Below are positions 35,097 to 45,049 of a stretch of DNA of 64,000 nucleotides, one piece after another. The notes under the pieces were generated by a model. That model saw nothing but the letters and a program-made list of their open reading frames with translations. It searched no databases and was not told where the DNA came from. The first letter of the stretch is position 1. Every line of letters starts with the position of its first letter. The translations under genes and the position numbers were made by a program. Source of the stretch: Pseudokineococcus lusitanus. GTDB lineage: Bacteria > Actinomycetota > Actinomycetes > Actinomycetales > Quadrisphaeraceae. The DNA lies in NCBI RefSeq assembly GCF_003751265.1, contig NZ_RJKN01000002.1, forward strand, positions 521,558-585,557, written 5' to 3'.

Positions 35097-35109
35097 CCTT
35101 CCCCCGGCC

Positions 35110-35820
35110 CTACGCCGGCCGGCGCAGGAGGACGACGGCGTCGCTGACCGTCCCCACCTGCCCGTCGGGCCCGGTGGCCTCGCGCTCGGGGTCGTCGACG
35201 CGGACGTCCTCCCAGTCGTCGAGCCCGACCGACGCCCGCAGCTGCCGCGCGGTCGGCACCTCGCCCTCGTCGTGCCAGCCCCACGGCGGCCGCACGGCCC
35301 CGTGGTCGACGACGAGCAGCAGCCCGCCCGGCTCCACGGCCGTGGCGACCCGCCGCAGCAGCGCCCCGCGGTCCCACTCCAGCGGCGACTGGAGGAAGCA
35401 GGCGCTGACGAGGTCGAACGAGCCGGACGGCAGCGTCGCCGTGAGGTCGTGCTGCTCCGTCGTCACCGCCACGCCCCGCTCCGCGGCCAGCTCCTGCGTG
35501 CGGGCGAGCGCCGTCGTCGCGACGTCGACGGCCGTGACCGTCCAGCCGCGGCCGGCCAGCCAGACGGCGTCGCCGCCCTCCCCGCACCCGAGGTCGAGGG
35601 CGCGGCCCGCCGCCAGGTCCTCCGCCACCTCGACGAGCCGGGCGTTGGGCCGGCCCGACCAGAGCCGCGGGGACTGCCGGTAGAAGTCGTCCCACGCCTC
35701 GGCCGCCGGACGACCGGGCGTGAACGCGGCCAGCCGGTCGTCGCCCCCGCCGTGCCCGCCGTGGCCGTGGCCGTGGCCCCCGTGGCCCCCGTGGCTCCCG
35801 TGGCCGCCGTGGCCGCTCAC
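35110..35820 (-). CDS. SAM-dependent methyltransferase with His/Gly-rich N-terminus
   Basis: 236 aa. Residues 2-27 consist almost entirely of Gly and His (about nine His, HGG-type repeats), a likely metal-binding tail. Then comes a class I methyltransferase: WDDFYRQSPRLWSGRPNARLVEVAEDLAAGRALDLGCGEGGDAVWLAGRGW (motif I), VTAVDVATTALAR, FDLVSACFLQSPLEW and LLLVVDHGAVRPPW. The layout recalls TehB/thiopurine-type enzymes acting on small toxic compounds. The GTG start overlaps the flavoprotein stop (GTGA), so the two are coupled. Substrate and metal are unknown. Confidence 0.87.
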   Translation of the reverse strand: MSGHGGHGSHGGHGGHGHGHGGHGGGDDRLAAFTPGRPAAEAWDDFYRQSPRLWSGRPNARLVEVAEDLAAGRALDLGCGEGGDAVWLAGRGWTVTAVDVATTALARTQELAAERGVAVTTEQHDLTATLPSGSFDLVSACFLQSPLEWDRGALLRRVATAVEPGGLLLVVDHGAVRPPWGWHDEGEVPTARQLRASVGLDDWEDVRVDDPEREATGPDGQVGTVSDAVVLLRRPA

Positions 35821-36860
35821 GCCGGCACCCGCTCGCGGCGGGCGGCGACGGCCGCGTCGGTGTCGTCGGCGACGAGGTCGCGCACCGCGAGGGAGCCGAC
35901 CATCATCCCGCCGGACGCGGCCAGGGGGACGGGCGCCATCGGCGCCGTGACGTTGCCGGCGAGGTACAGGCCCGGCACGGCCGTGGCGCCCGTCGGGTCG
36001 GCCGGCACGTGCTCGCCGAGCACCAACCCGCCCGGCCCGAGCAGCGGCTCCGGCCGCAGCCCCAGCCCCTCGAGCACGCCGCCGCCGCGGACGACGACCT
36101 GCGTCATGGTGACGAGGGCGCCGAGACGCACGACCCGCCCGTCGGCCAGGCGCACGCCCGTCAGCCGGTCGTCGTCGACCTCCGTGCCGACGACCTGCCC
36201 CTCGACCCATTCGACGTCGCGGGCCGCGAGGCGCTCCGCCAGCTCCTCCGACGGCGCCGGGCCCGTGTGCTGGAGGTAGACGACGCGGTCGGACCAGCCG
36301 CGCCACATGAGCGCCTGCTCGGCGCCGTGCGCGCTCGTCGACAGGACGCCGACCACCTCGTCCGCGACCTCGCGGCCGTGGCAGAAGGGGCAGTGCAGGA
36401 GGTCCAGGCCCCACCGCTCGGCGAGCCCCGGGACGTCCGGCAGGTCGTCGCCCACCCCCGTCGTCACGACGAGCCGCCGCGCCCGCACCGTGCGCCCGTC
36501 CTCGAGGGCGACCTCGAAGCGCGCTGCCCCCGGCAGCTCGGCGCCGTCGAGGCGGCGGGCCGACACGGCCGTCCCCGCGACGACCCGGCCCCCGTACGCC
36601 TCGACCTCGGCACGCCCCGTCGCCACGAGCTCGAGCGGCGGCACGCCCTCGCGCCCGAGGAAGCCGTGGACCCCGTGCGCCGGCGCGTTGCGCGGCTGCC
36701 CGGCGTCGACGACGAGCGTGCTCCGCAGCGCCCGCGCGCTCGTCAGCGCCGCCGCGAGGCCGGCGACGCCGCCCCCCACGACGACGACGTCGTAGGTGCC
36801 CCCCAGGTCGACGTCCGCACCCGGCCGCCCCGCCCCTGCTGCTCCTGCTGCTGCCACCAC
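35817..36860 (-). CDS. Thioredoxin-reductase-like NAD(P)/FAD oxidoreductase
   Basis: 347 aa. FAD site YDVVVVGGGVAGLAAALTSAR, the redox pair in LLHCPFCHGREVADEVVGVL (C-x-x-C), a degenerate NAD segment, and C-terminal GLYLAGNVTAPMAPVPLAASGGMMVGSLAVRDLV. The HCPFCHG motif is typical of flavoproteins that oxidise or reduce small dithiols (GliT-like) rather than CATC thioredoxin reductases. Start is GTG 36860 or GTG 36857 after GGAGGAG. It diverges from an XRE-cupin gene and leads the coupled methyltransferase gene. Confidence 0.88.
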   Translation of the reverse strand: MVAAAGAAGAGRPGADVDLGGTYDVVVVGGGVAGLAAALTSARALRSTLVVDAGQPRNAPAHGVHGFLGREGVPPLELVATGRAEVEAYGGRVVAGTAVSARRLDGAELPGAARFEVALEDGRTVRARRLVVTTGVGDDLPDVPGLAERWGLDLLHCPFCHGREVADEVVGVLSTSAHGAEQALMWRGWSDRVVYLQHTGPAPSEELAERLAARDVEWVEGQVVGTEVDDDRLTGVRLADGRVVRLGALVTMTQVVVRGGGVLEGLGLRPEPLLGPGGLVLGEHVPADPTGATAVPGLYLAGNVTAPMAPVPLAASGGMMVGSLAVRDLVADDTDAAVAARRERVPA

Positions 36861-36911
36861 GTGCTCCTCCGTCGGTCCCGGTCCCCGCGTCCACCGGTGG
36901 TGGACGCCTGC

Positions 36912-36967
36912 GGCAAGCCTGCGCCCACGCCTCGCCGGCTGGCAAACCTCCTTGCTGATCTGGCAAG
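36912..36967. promoter_or_regulatory. XRE operator cluster
   Basis: Three GGCAAR motifs (36912, 36941, 36962) lie in the divergent region; the last forms the dyad CTTGC-N7-GCAAG (36951-36967) ending eight bases before the regulator ATG. It is a likely autoregulatory site covering both promoters. Confidence 0.5.
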
Positions 36968-36975
36968 GTGCGCGC

Positions 36976-37572
36976 ATGTCCGCCGACCCCGACGACGACG
37001 CGACCGTCCTCGACGCCGTGGGCCCGCGGCTCAAGGCCCTGCGGGTCTCCGGAGACCGCACGCTGGCCGAGCTCTCGGCCACCACCGGCATCTCCGTGAG
37101 CACGCTGTCGCGCCTGGAGTCCGGGCAGCGGCGCCCCACGCTGGAGCTCCTGCTGCCGCTGGCCCGGGCGCACGACGTCCCCCTCGACGAGCTCGTCGGC
37201 GCGCCCGAGACGGGCGACCCGCGCATCCGCGCCCGGCCGGTCCAGCGCGGCGGCATGACGATGGTCCCGCTGACGCGGCGGCCCGGCGGCATCCAGGCGG
37301 TCAAGCTCCTCCTGCCCGTCGGCTACGGCCGCGGCCACGAGCAGCAGAGCCACGAGGGGTACGAGTGGATGTACGTCCTCGACGGCCGGGTCCGGCTGCG
37401 CCTGGGCCCGCACGAGCTCGTCATGGGTCCCGGCGAGGCGGCGGAGTTCGACACGCGGACGCCGCACGCCACGAGCAACGAGGGCGACGACGTGGCCGAG
37501 CTCCTCGTCCTCATGGGCCCGCAGGGGCAGAAGGCGCACCTGCGGGCACGGCCCGCCCGGCCCGCCGGCTGA
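36976..37572 (+). CDS. XRE-family regulator with cupin domain
   Basis: 198 aa. HTH: LKALRVSGDRTLAELSATTGISVSTLSRLESGQRRPTLELLLPLARAHDVPLDEL. Cupin barrel: AVKLLLPVGYGRGHEQQSHEGYEWMYVLDGRVRLRLGPHELVMGPGEAAEFDTRTPHATSN, with His/Glu metal-ligand positions. Such regulators are commonly paired with a divergent HCPxCHG flavoprotein, as here. ATG 36976. The effector is unknown. Confidence 0.92.
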   Translation: MSADPDDDATVLDAVGPRLKALRVSGDRTLAELSATTGISVSTLSRLESGQRRPTLELLLPLARAHDVPLDELVGAPETGDPRIRARPVQRGGMTMVPLTRRPGGIQAVKLLLPVGYGRGHEQQSHEGYEWMYVLDGRVRLRLGPHELVMGPGEAAEFDTRTPHATSNEGDDVAELLVLMGPQGQKAHLRARPARPAG

Positions 37573-37584
37573 CGGCGCGGCGCG

Positions 37585-39159
37585 TCAGCGCGGCTCGGGG
37601 ACCGCGAGGAGGACGGCCCGGCCGGGCAGCGGGGGCGGCAGCACGGCGCCCGGGCGGGGCGCCGTCGAGCCGTCGCCGTGGGCGACGACGCCGCCGCCGC
37701 GCTGCTTGGCGCGGTACATCGCCGCGTCGGCCCGCCGCAGCAGCGCCTCGCCGCCCGCGCCCTGCCCGGGCGCCGCGCTGACGCCGACGCTCGCGCCCAC
37801 GACGACCCGTCCCGGGCCGAGCTCGTGCGGGACGGCGAGCGCGGCGTGGAGACGGCGGGCCAGCTCCTCGGCCTCCGGGAGCGAGCCCTCGGGCACGACG
37901 ACGGCGAACTCGTCGCCGCCGAGGCGGACGGCGTGGCCGCCGCCGACCGCGCGCAGCCGGTCCGCGACCTGCCGCAGGAGGGCGTCGCCGGCGGCGTGGC
38001 CGTGGGTGTCGTTGACGGCCTTGAAGCCGTCGAGGTCGAGGAGCAGGACGGCGGTCGGCTCGTCGACCGACCGGGCCAGGTGCTCCAGCAGCGCCCGCCG
38101 GTTGCCGAGCCCGGTCAGCTCGTCGGTCTCGGCGTCGCGCCGCGCCCGCTGGTAGGCCGTCAGCGTCCGCAGCACGACGACGACCTTGCCGACGACGACG
38201 AGGACGGAGGCCGTCGCCGCGACGGACGCCGCGAGCGGCACGGGGGCGACCTGCGCGGCGAGCAGGACGCCGGTGCCGACGACGGTGAGGACGAGCGGGC
38301 CGATGACGGCCACGCGCTGGTCCTCGTCCCGCTTCACCACGCCGCGCGGGCGCGGCAGCACGGCCGCGAGCGCGAGCAGCCCGACGACGACGGCGGCGCA
38401 GGCGGCGAGGACCGAGCGCAGGTGGAGCAGCCCGACCCCCGCGGCGGTGAGGAGCGCCACGGCGCCGGTGCCGCCCGACAGCACGGTGCTCGAGACGACG
38501 ACCACCCGGACGCGGACGTCGGCCCACCCGCCGCTGACGGACGTGCTGACGACCATGAAGCTCCACGACAGGAGCGCCACCGCCGTGGGGACGAGCGCGA
38601 CGGTGGCGTCCGTCGTCGTCCACCCCGGGACGGCCTCGCGGACCGGGGCCACGAGCAGCGCCCACACGACCGCGAGGCCCGAGAGGCCGCCGCCGACGAC
38701 GTCGAACCAGCCGTACGGGCCGGCGCTGCGCATCCGCGTGGCCAGCAGGCGCATCTGCGCCCCGACGAGGAGGAGCGATCCGCCCATGAGCCCGCCGACG
38801 GCGAGGAGCTGCCCGGCGGGGTGGAAGGTGCCGATCCCGGCCGCCGGGACGACCGTGAGCGCCAGCGCCGCGGCGGCCGCGGCGACCAGCCGCCACGTGC
38901 GGCGCTCGGGGCCGCGCACCGCCCGCCGGGCGACGACGGCCACGGCCACCAGCGCGGCCACGAGGAGCGCCCCGCCCGCGACCGTGCCCGTCGGCGGCCG
39001 CGCGGCGACGACGGGGACGCCCGCCACGAGAGCCACGAGCGGGAGCACGACGACCGTCCACGCGACGGCGGCGGGGCGGGCCGCCCGGTGCCCCCGGGCC
39101 GGCCGCGGCACGGCACCGGCCCGGCCCGACCCGTGCGGCACGGCCGTGGTCGTCGTCAT
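37585..39159 (-). CDS. Membrane-anchored diguanylate cyclase
   Basis: 524 aa. About ten hydrophobic helices (residues 30-340) resemble a MASE-type sensor but were not assigned to a named one. A C-terminal GGDEF domain (about 355-490) has DELTGLGNRRALLEHL, LDLDGFKAVNDTHGHAAGD, an intact RLGGDEFAVV, and DAAMYRAKQRGG. No EAL domain. It should make c-di-GMP at the membrane. ATG 39159; no strong ribosome site. It faces the XRE-cupin gene with a 12-bp gap. Confidence 0.92.
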   Translation of the reverse strand: MTTTTAVPHGSGRAGAVPRPARGHRAARPAAVAWTVVVLPLVALVAGVPVVAARPPTGTVAGGALLVAALVAVAVVARRAVRGPERRTWRLVAAAAAALALTVVPAAGIGTFHPAGQLLAVGGLMGGSLLLVGAQMRLLATRMRSAGPYGWFDVVGGGLSGLAVVWALLVAPVREAVPGWTTTDATVALVPTAVALLSWSFMVVSTSVSGGWADVRVRVVVVSSTVLSGGTGAVALLTAAGVGLLHLRSVLAACAAVVVGLLALAAVLPRPRGVVKRDEDQRVAVIGPLVLTVVGTGVLLAAQVAPVPLAASVAATASVLVVVGKVVVVLRTLTAYQRARRDAETDELTGLGNRRALLEHLARSVDEPTAVLLLDLDGFKAVNDTHGHAAGDALLRQVADRLRAVGGGHAVRLGGDEFAVVVPEGSLPEAEELARRLHAALAVPHELGPGRVVVGASVGVSAAPGQGAGGEALLRRADAAMYRAKQRGGGVVAHGDGSTAPRPGAVLPPPLPGRAVLLAVPEPR

Positions 39160-39252
39160 GCCCGGGGATCCTGCCGCGCGGCGCGCCGGGCCGGGCGGCT
39201 TCTCGCGAAGAGCCCGACGACGGGGCCGCCGCCGACCCGCCGTGGGCCGGCG

Positions 39253-40698
39253 TCAGCCGCCGGTGCGCCCCTCGGGGCGGGCGCCCTCCCCCGCGACGGG
39301 CGCCGTCCCCGTGGCCGCCGGCCCCGGGGGCGACGGCACGACGCCCGGCGGCTCCGCCGGGACGTCGAGGGGGTGCTCGAGCTCGTCGACGTGGAGCCGG
39401 GCCCACCGGATCGCGACGACGGCGACGACGGGAGGCACGAGGCCGGCGACGAGGAAGACCGGCGTGAGGCCGACCGCCTCGCTGACCGGGCCGGCCAGCG
39501 CCATCGACACCGGCATGAGCGACAGCGAGACGAAGAAGTCGAGGCTCGAGACGCGCCCGAGGAGGGCGGGCGGCACGCGGCGCTGGAGCAACGTGCCCCA
39601 GATGACGGTGGCGCCCTGGAACGTCGCGCCGACGACGGCGGCGGCGAGCGCCATGACGAGGAGCGACGTCGTGAGGCCGAAGAGCACGAAGGGCACGCAC
39701 CCGACGCCCCAGAGCAGGTTCATCCACGTGAGGTAGCGCCGCGGCAGGCGGCGCGACGCGACGACGACGGAGGCGACGGCGCCGCCCACGCCGAAGGCGG
39801 CGAGCACGAGGGCGTGCTCGGCCGGGCCCCCGCCGGCGCGGTCGCGGACGGCGAAGGGCGTCAGCACCTCGAGCGGGCCCATGACGACGAGCACGAGCAG
39901 CGACGCGAAGAGCAGGGTCGCCAGCAGCCAGGGCGTGCGGACCATGTAGCGGAAGCCCTCGACGACGTCGGCGAGGAGCCCGGCGACGGGGGACCGCCCG
40001 CCCGCGGCGGCGGCCTCGGCGGCGAGGTCGCGGCGCAGCGGGGTCGGCGGCACCCCGGCCACGCCCACGACGGCCCCCGCGCAGGCGACGGCGGCGAGCA
40101 GCAGCGCGGCGCCGGGCGACCACGCGGCGACGACGAGCCCCGCGACCGCCGGTCCGCCGGCGTTGACGAGCAGCGGCCGCAGCACGCCCTCGAGGCCGTT
40201 GGCGGCGAGCAGCCGGTCCGCGGGCAGCAGCGACGGCAGCAGGGCCGAGTACGCGGGGTAGGCCAGCCCCTGCGCGACGCCGATGGCGAGCGAGGCGACG
40301 CCGAGGTGCCACACCGCCACGACGCCGAGGAGCGCGAGCGCGGCGGCCGTCCCGACGGCGACGAGCTCGGTGAGCGCGACGACGAGGAGGATCCGCCGCT
40401 GCGGCACCCGGTCGGCCAGCACGCCGCCGAGGAGGGCGGTCGCGAGCATCCCGACGGCGAAGCCGGTGCTGACGAGCGAGACGGCCGTCGGCCCGCCGCC
40501 GAGCGCCACGACCTGCCAGACCACCGAGAGCATCCACAGGCCCGCCGCGGCGAGCGAGCAGGTGAGCATGAGCAGGAGCCACCGGTAGGCGGGGGTGGCC
40601 AGCGGGGCGAGGGCCCGCGGCAGGCGCGTCGGCGGCGCGGTCGGGCCGGTCGGTGCGCCCGCCCCGGGTGCCGGCCCGCCGGGCTCGGTGGTGCTCAC
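39253..40698 (-). CDS. MFS exporter (EntS-like)
   Basis: 481 aa, 12 transmembrane helices. GFAVGMLATALLGGVLADRVPQRRILLVVALTEL is the MFS motif A region; AYPAYSALLPSLLPADRLLAANGLEGVLRPL resembles the EntS/macrolide-efflux subfamily (MFS_3). Polar Pro/Gly-rich tails occur at both ends. GTG 40698 is preferred over GTG 40749 because the upstream codons are polar low complexity. Probably exports a small molecule; no siderophore gene is near. Confidence 0.9.
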   Translation of the reverse strand: MSTTEPGGPAPGAGAPTGPTAPPTRLPRALAPLATPAYRWLLLMLTCSLAAAGLWMLSVVWQVVALGGGPTAVSLVSTGFAVGMLATALLGGVLADRVPQRRILLVVALTELVAVGTAAALALLGVVAVWHLGVASLAIGVAQGLAYPAYSALLPSLLPADRLLAANGLEGVLRPLLVNAGGPAVAGLVVAAWSPGAALLLAAVACAGAVVGVAGVPPTPLRRDLAAEAAAAGGRSPVAGLLADVVEGFRYMVRTPWLLATLLFASLLVLVVMGPLEVLTPFAVRDRAGGGPAEHALVLAAFGVGGAVASVVVASRRLPRRYLTWMNLLWGVGCVPFVLFGLTTSLLVMALAAAVVGATFQGATVIWGTLLQRRVPPALLGRVSSLDFFVSLSLMPVSMALAGPVSEAVGLTPVFLVAGLVPPVVAVVAIRWARLHVDELEHPLDVPAEPPGVVPSPPGPAATGTAPVAGEGARPEGRTGG

Positions 40699-40807
40699 GG
40701 CACGGTCCCCCTCGACGTCCGGGCGGCCCGTGCGACCGCCCGGCCCCATCCGACACCCGGCCGGGCGCCGGGTCCAGCGGGTTCCCGGCCCGGTGCGCGA
40801 GCGGGCG

Positions 40808-42553
<1,746 letters not shown>

Positions 42554-42723
42554 GCCCCGGGTATCGGCGTCACCCGGTCGGCGCTGCTCCGCCGCGGGGG
42601 AGGCCGCGCCGATGCTCCCCCGTTCGGCCCACCGGCGGCAGAAGGGGCGCGCGCGACCGACCGGCCTCCCGGATGTCGCTGCAGCAGTGCAGTACCCCAC
42701 GTCCTCGCAGGTGCCGCACCGGC

Positions 42724-43800
42724 TCACGCCGCCGCCGTGGGCGGGGCGCCGCCGCCGGGACCGCCCTCCGGCGGCGGGCCGCCGCGGCCGCCGGCCGGGC
42801 CGCCGGAGCCCCCCGGCACGCCGCCGCCCACCGGCTCCGTCGTCGTGTCGACGGCCACCCGGAGGGCGAGCGTGTACCCGGACGCCACGTCGCCGGACGC
42901 GGTCGCGAGCTGCAGCTCGCCGCCGTCGTCGCCGAAGATCCCGTCGCTGCCGAGGGAGACCCCGGCGTACGGCTGCACCGACGCGGCGTAGGCGGCCTCG
43001 GCGTACACGGCCTCGCAGACGTCGGCCGGCACGGCCAGCTGCGAGGTGGCGATGCAGCTCTCGACGTCGGTCACCGAGGACTCGTCGGGGTAGACCTCGA
43101 AGTGGATGTGGGGGTAGCGCCCGGTGTAACAGCCGGGGACGACGCTCGTGAAGCGCACGACGCCGTCCGCGTCGGCGACCTGGACGCCGCGGAGCCAGTT
43201 CTCCTCCGTGACGCCCTCGCTGTACATCGAGTAGCGGCCCTGCCCGTCGCAGTGCCAGACGTAGACGGCGGCGCCCGCGAAGGGGACGTCACCGCCGGCC
43301 AGGTCGACGACGGTCAGCTCCAGCTCGACCGGCACGCCCTCGGCCGTCCCGGTCGCGCCGCCGAAGCTGCTCCGCAGGTCGCCGCGCACGACGCCGCTCT
43401 GCTCGAGGACGTCGGGGCCGTTGGACCCGTCGCCGGGGTAGGGGCCGGCGGTCTCGTCGGGGATCTCGCCGGTGGACGTGCCCGCGGCGGCGGTCGTCGT
43501 CGTGGTCGTCGGCGCGCAGGCCGCGAGGCCGAGGCCGACGACGCCGGCCCCCACGGCGCGCAGCACCTGCCGCCGGCGCAGCGTCGTGAGGTCGAAGCCG
43601 AGGCCCTGGTCGACGACCTCCTCGTCGGGGCGGGCCAGCGGCCGCCCCTCGTAGGTGGGCGGCGCGGGCCGGCGGCAGCCGTCGGCCGTGGTGGTGGTCG
43701 TCGGGGCGGCGCCGCCGGCCACGAGGCGCAGCCGGCGCAGGAGGCGGGGCCGCGGCGCGCGGGGCCCGGCGGCGGGGGCGGGGGACGTCTGCTCGGTCAT
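42724..43800 (-). CDS. Intradiol ring-cleavage dioxygenase-like lipoprotein
   Basis: 358 aa. A polar extension of about 70 residues precedes a Tat-type signal (TTLRRRQVLRAVGAGVVGLG) and lipobox LAAC (Cys about 95). Next comes a Thr-rich linker and the catalytic beta-sandwich: AGPYPGDGSNGPDVL, VELELTVVDLAG, AAVYVWHCDGQGRYSMYSEG, CYTGRYPHIHFEVYPDE. The Tyr/His positions in WHCDGQGRYSMY and PHIHFEVY are the iron ligands of intradiol dioxygenases. The tail is Gly/Pro-rich. It probably acts outside the membrane on a catechol-like compound. ATG 43800. Confidence 0.87.
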   Translation of the reverse strand: MTEQTSPAPAAGPRAPRPRLLRRLRLVAGGAAPTTTTTADGCRRPAPPTYEGRPLARPDEEVVDQGLGFDLTTLRRRQVLRAVGAGVVGLGLAACAPTTTTTTAAAGTSTGEIPDETAGPYPGDGSNGPDVLEQSGVVRGDLRSSFGGATGTAEGVPVELELTVVDLAGGDVPFAGAAVYVWHCDGQGRYSMYSEGVTEENWLRGVQVADADGVVRFTSVVPGCYTGRYPHIHFEVYPDESSVTDVESCIATSQLAVPADVCEAVYAEAAYAASVQPYAGVSLGSDGIFGDDGGELQLATASGDVASGYTLALRVAVDTTTEPVGGGVPGGSGGPAGGRGGPPPEGGPGGGAPPTAAA

Positions 43801-43925
43801 GACGGCACTGTCGGCAGCCTCCCGAGGACGACGCCCTGCGCCACCTGTGGGCCTGCTGTGGGTCGGCGGGCCCGGACCGGCCCGACGCCGTCCCACGGAC
43901 GGCCCCCGGTCCCTACCCTCCGCGC

Positions 43926-44444
43926 GTGCCGACCCCGCGCCCCGTCCCCCCTCCCGCCGTCCCCGCCGCCGGGCCCGGGGGCCCGGTCGTCGTCGTGCCC
44001 GTCACCGCCCGGGACCCGGAGGTGCTCGCGCTCGTCGACGCGCTGACCGCCGAGCTGGCGCTGGGCGGCTACGCCGAGGAGGAGTCCTTCGGCTACTCGG
44101 CCGAGCAGCTCGCGGCGTCGGGCGTGCGCCTCGTCGCCGCCCGCGCCGGCGAGGGGCTCGTGGGGCTGGCCGGGCTCGAGACCGACGGGCCGCCCGTGGT
44201 GGCGGGCGAGCTGAAGCGCTTCTACGTCGCCCCGGCGCACCGCGGGACGGGCGTGGCCGACGCCCTGCTCGACGCGCTCGAGGCGGCGGCCCGCGACGCC
44301 GGGGCCCGGGTGCTGCGGCTGGAGACGGGCGACGCGCAGGCCGCCGCGCTGCGCTTCTACGCCCGTCGCGGCTTCCGGCGCGTCCCGGCCTTCGGCCCCT
44401 ACGTCGGCAGCGCCACGTCCGTCTGCCTGGCGCGCGAGCTCTAG
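43926..44444 (+). CDS. GNAT-family N-acetyltransferase
   Basis: 172 aa. Acetyl-CoA loop in LKRFYVAPAHRGTGVADALLDALEAAARDAGARVLRLETGDAQAAALRFYARRGFRRVPAFGPY, with the R/Q-x2-G-x-G/A pattern as RGTGVA. The preceding strand (GLVGLAGLETDG) completes the fold. The substrate is unknown. GTG 43926 lies six bases after TACCCT, suggesting leaderless initiation. Its stop shares CTAG with the convergent acetyltransferase. Confidence 0.9.
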   Translation: MPTPRPVPPPAVPAAGPGGPVVVVPVTARDPEVLALVDALTAELALGGYAEEESFGYSAEQLAASGVRLVAARAGEGLVGLAGLETDGPPVVAGELKRFYVAPAHRGTGVADALLDALEAAARDAGARVLRLETGDAQAAALRFYARRGFRRVPAFGPYVGSATSVCLAREL

Positions 44445-45013
44445 GGGCGCCCCCGCCACCCCGCGGCGTCGAGGCCGTGCACCTCGACGTCGAGGCGGCG
44501 CCCGCCCACGGCCAGGGCCCCGAGGAGCACCCCCTCCGGCCGCAGCCCCAGCCGCGCGGCCAGCGCGAGGCTGCGGGTGTTGCCGACGGCGACGCGGGCC
44601 TGCAGCCGCCGGACCCCGTGGGCGGCGACGAGGTGGTCGGCGAGCGCGGCGACCGCGCGCGTGGCGACGCCGCGCCCCTGGGCGGACGAGGCCAGCCACC
44701 AGCCGAGGTCGGCCGTCCCGACGGCCGGGTCCAGCCGCGCCCCGACGGCGCCGACGACGACGCCCCGCTCGCGGACGACGGTCGGCACGGCCCGGCCGTC
44801 GACCCAGGCGAGCAGCTGCGAGCGCCCGTACGCGGCGGTCCCGGCGGGCGTCGGCTCCTCGGCGGCCCACGGCTCCCACGCGCGCAGGAGCTCGAGGTCG
44901 TCCTCCACGAGCCGGGTCAGCGGCGCCGCCGTCCACGGCTCGCGGAGCACGAGGTCGACGTCGCCGCCCGCGGGCAGCGCGAAGGTCGGGCGCGGGGCCG
45001 GGGGGACGTCCAC
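44441..45013 (-). CDS. RimJ/RimL-type GNAT acetyltransferase
   Basis: 190 aa. VDLVLREPWTAAPLTRLVEDDLELLRAWEPWA, GTADLGWWLASSAQGRGVATRAVAALADHLVAAHGVRRLQARVAVGNTRSLALAARLGLRPEGVLLGALAVGGRRLDVEVHGL are typical of the RimL/ribosomal-protein serine acetyltransferase group (acetyl-CoA loop AQGRGVA). GTG 45013 lies six bases after a TACGGT box on the minus strand. Target protein or small molecule is unknown. Confidence 0.9.
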   Translation of the reverse strand: MDVPPAPRPTFALPAGGDVDLVLREPWTAAPLTRLVEDDLELLRAWEPWAAEEPTPAGTAAYGRSQLLAWVDGRAVPTVVRERGVVVGAVGARLDPAVGTADLGWWLASSAQGRGVATRAVAALADHLVAAHGVRRLQARVAVGNTRSLALAARLGLRPEGVLLGALAVGGRRLDVEVHGLDAAGWRGRP

Positions 45014-45049
45014 CGCGTCACCGTAGGAGCGGCTGCGGAGCAGCGGTCG

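Noticed and set aside
36795..36975. Longer start for the XRE-cupin regulator
   Set aside because: The upstream in-frame residues are antisense to the flavoprotein start and Pro/Ala-rich; HTH proteins of this family start close to the ATG at 36976.
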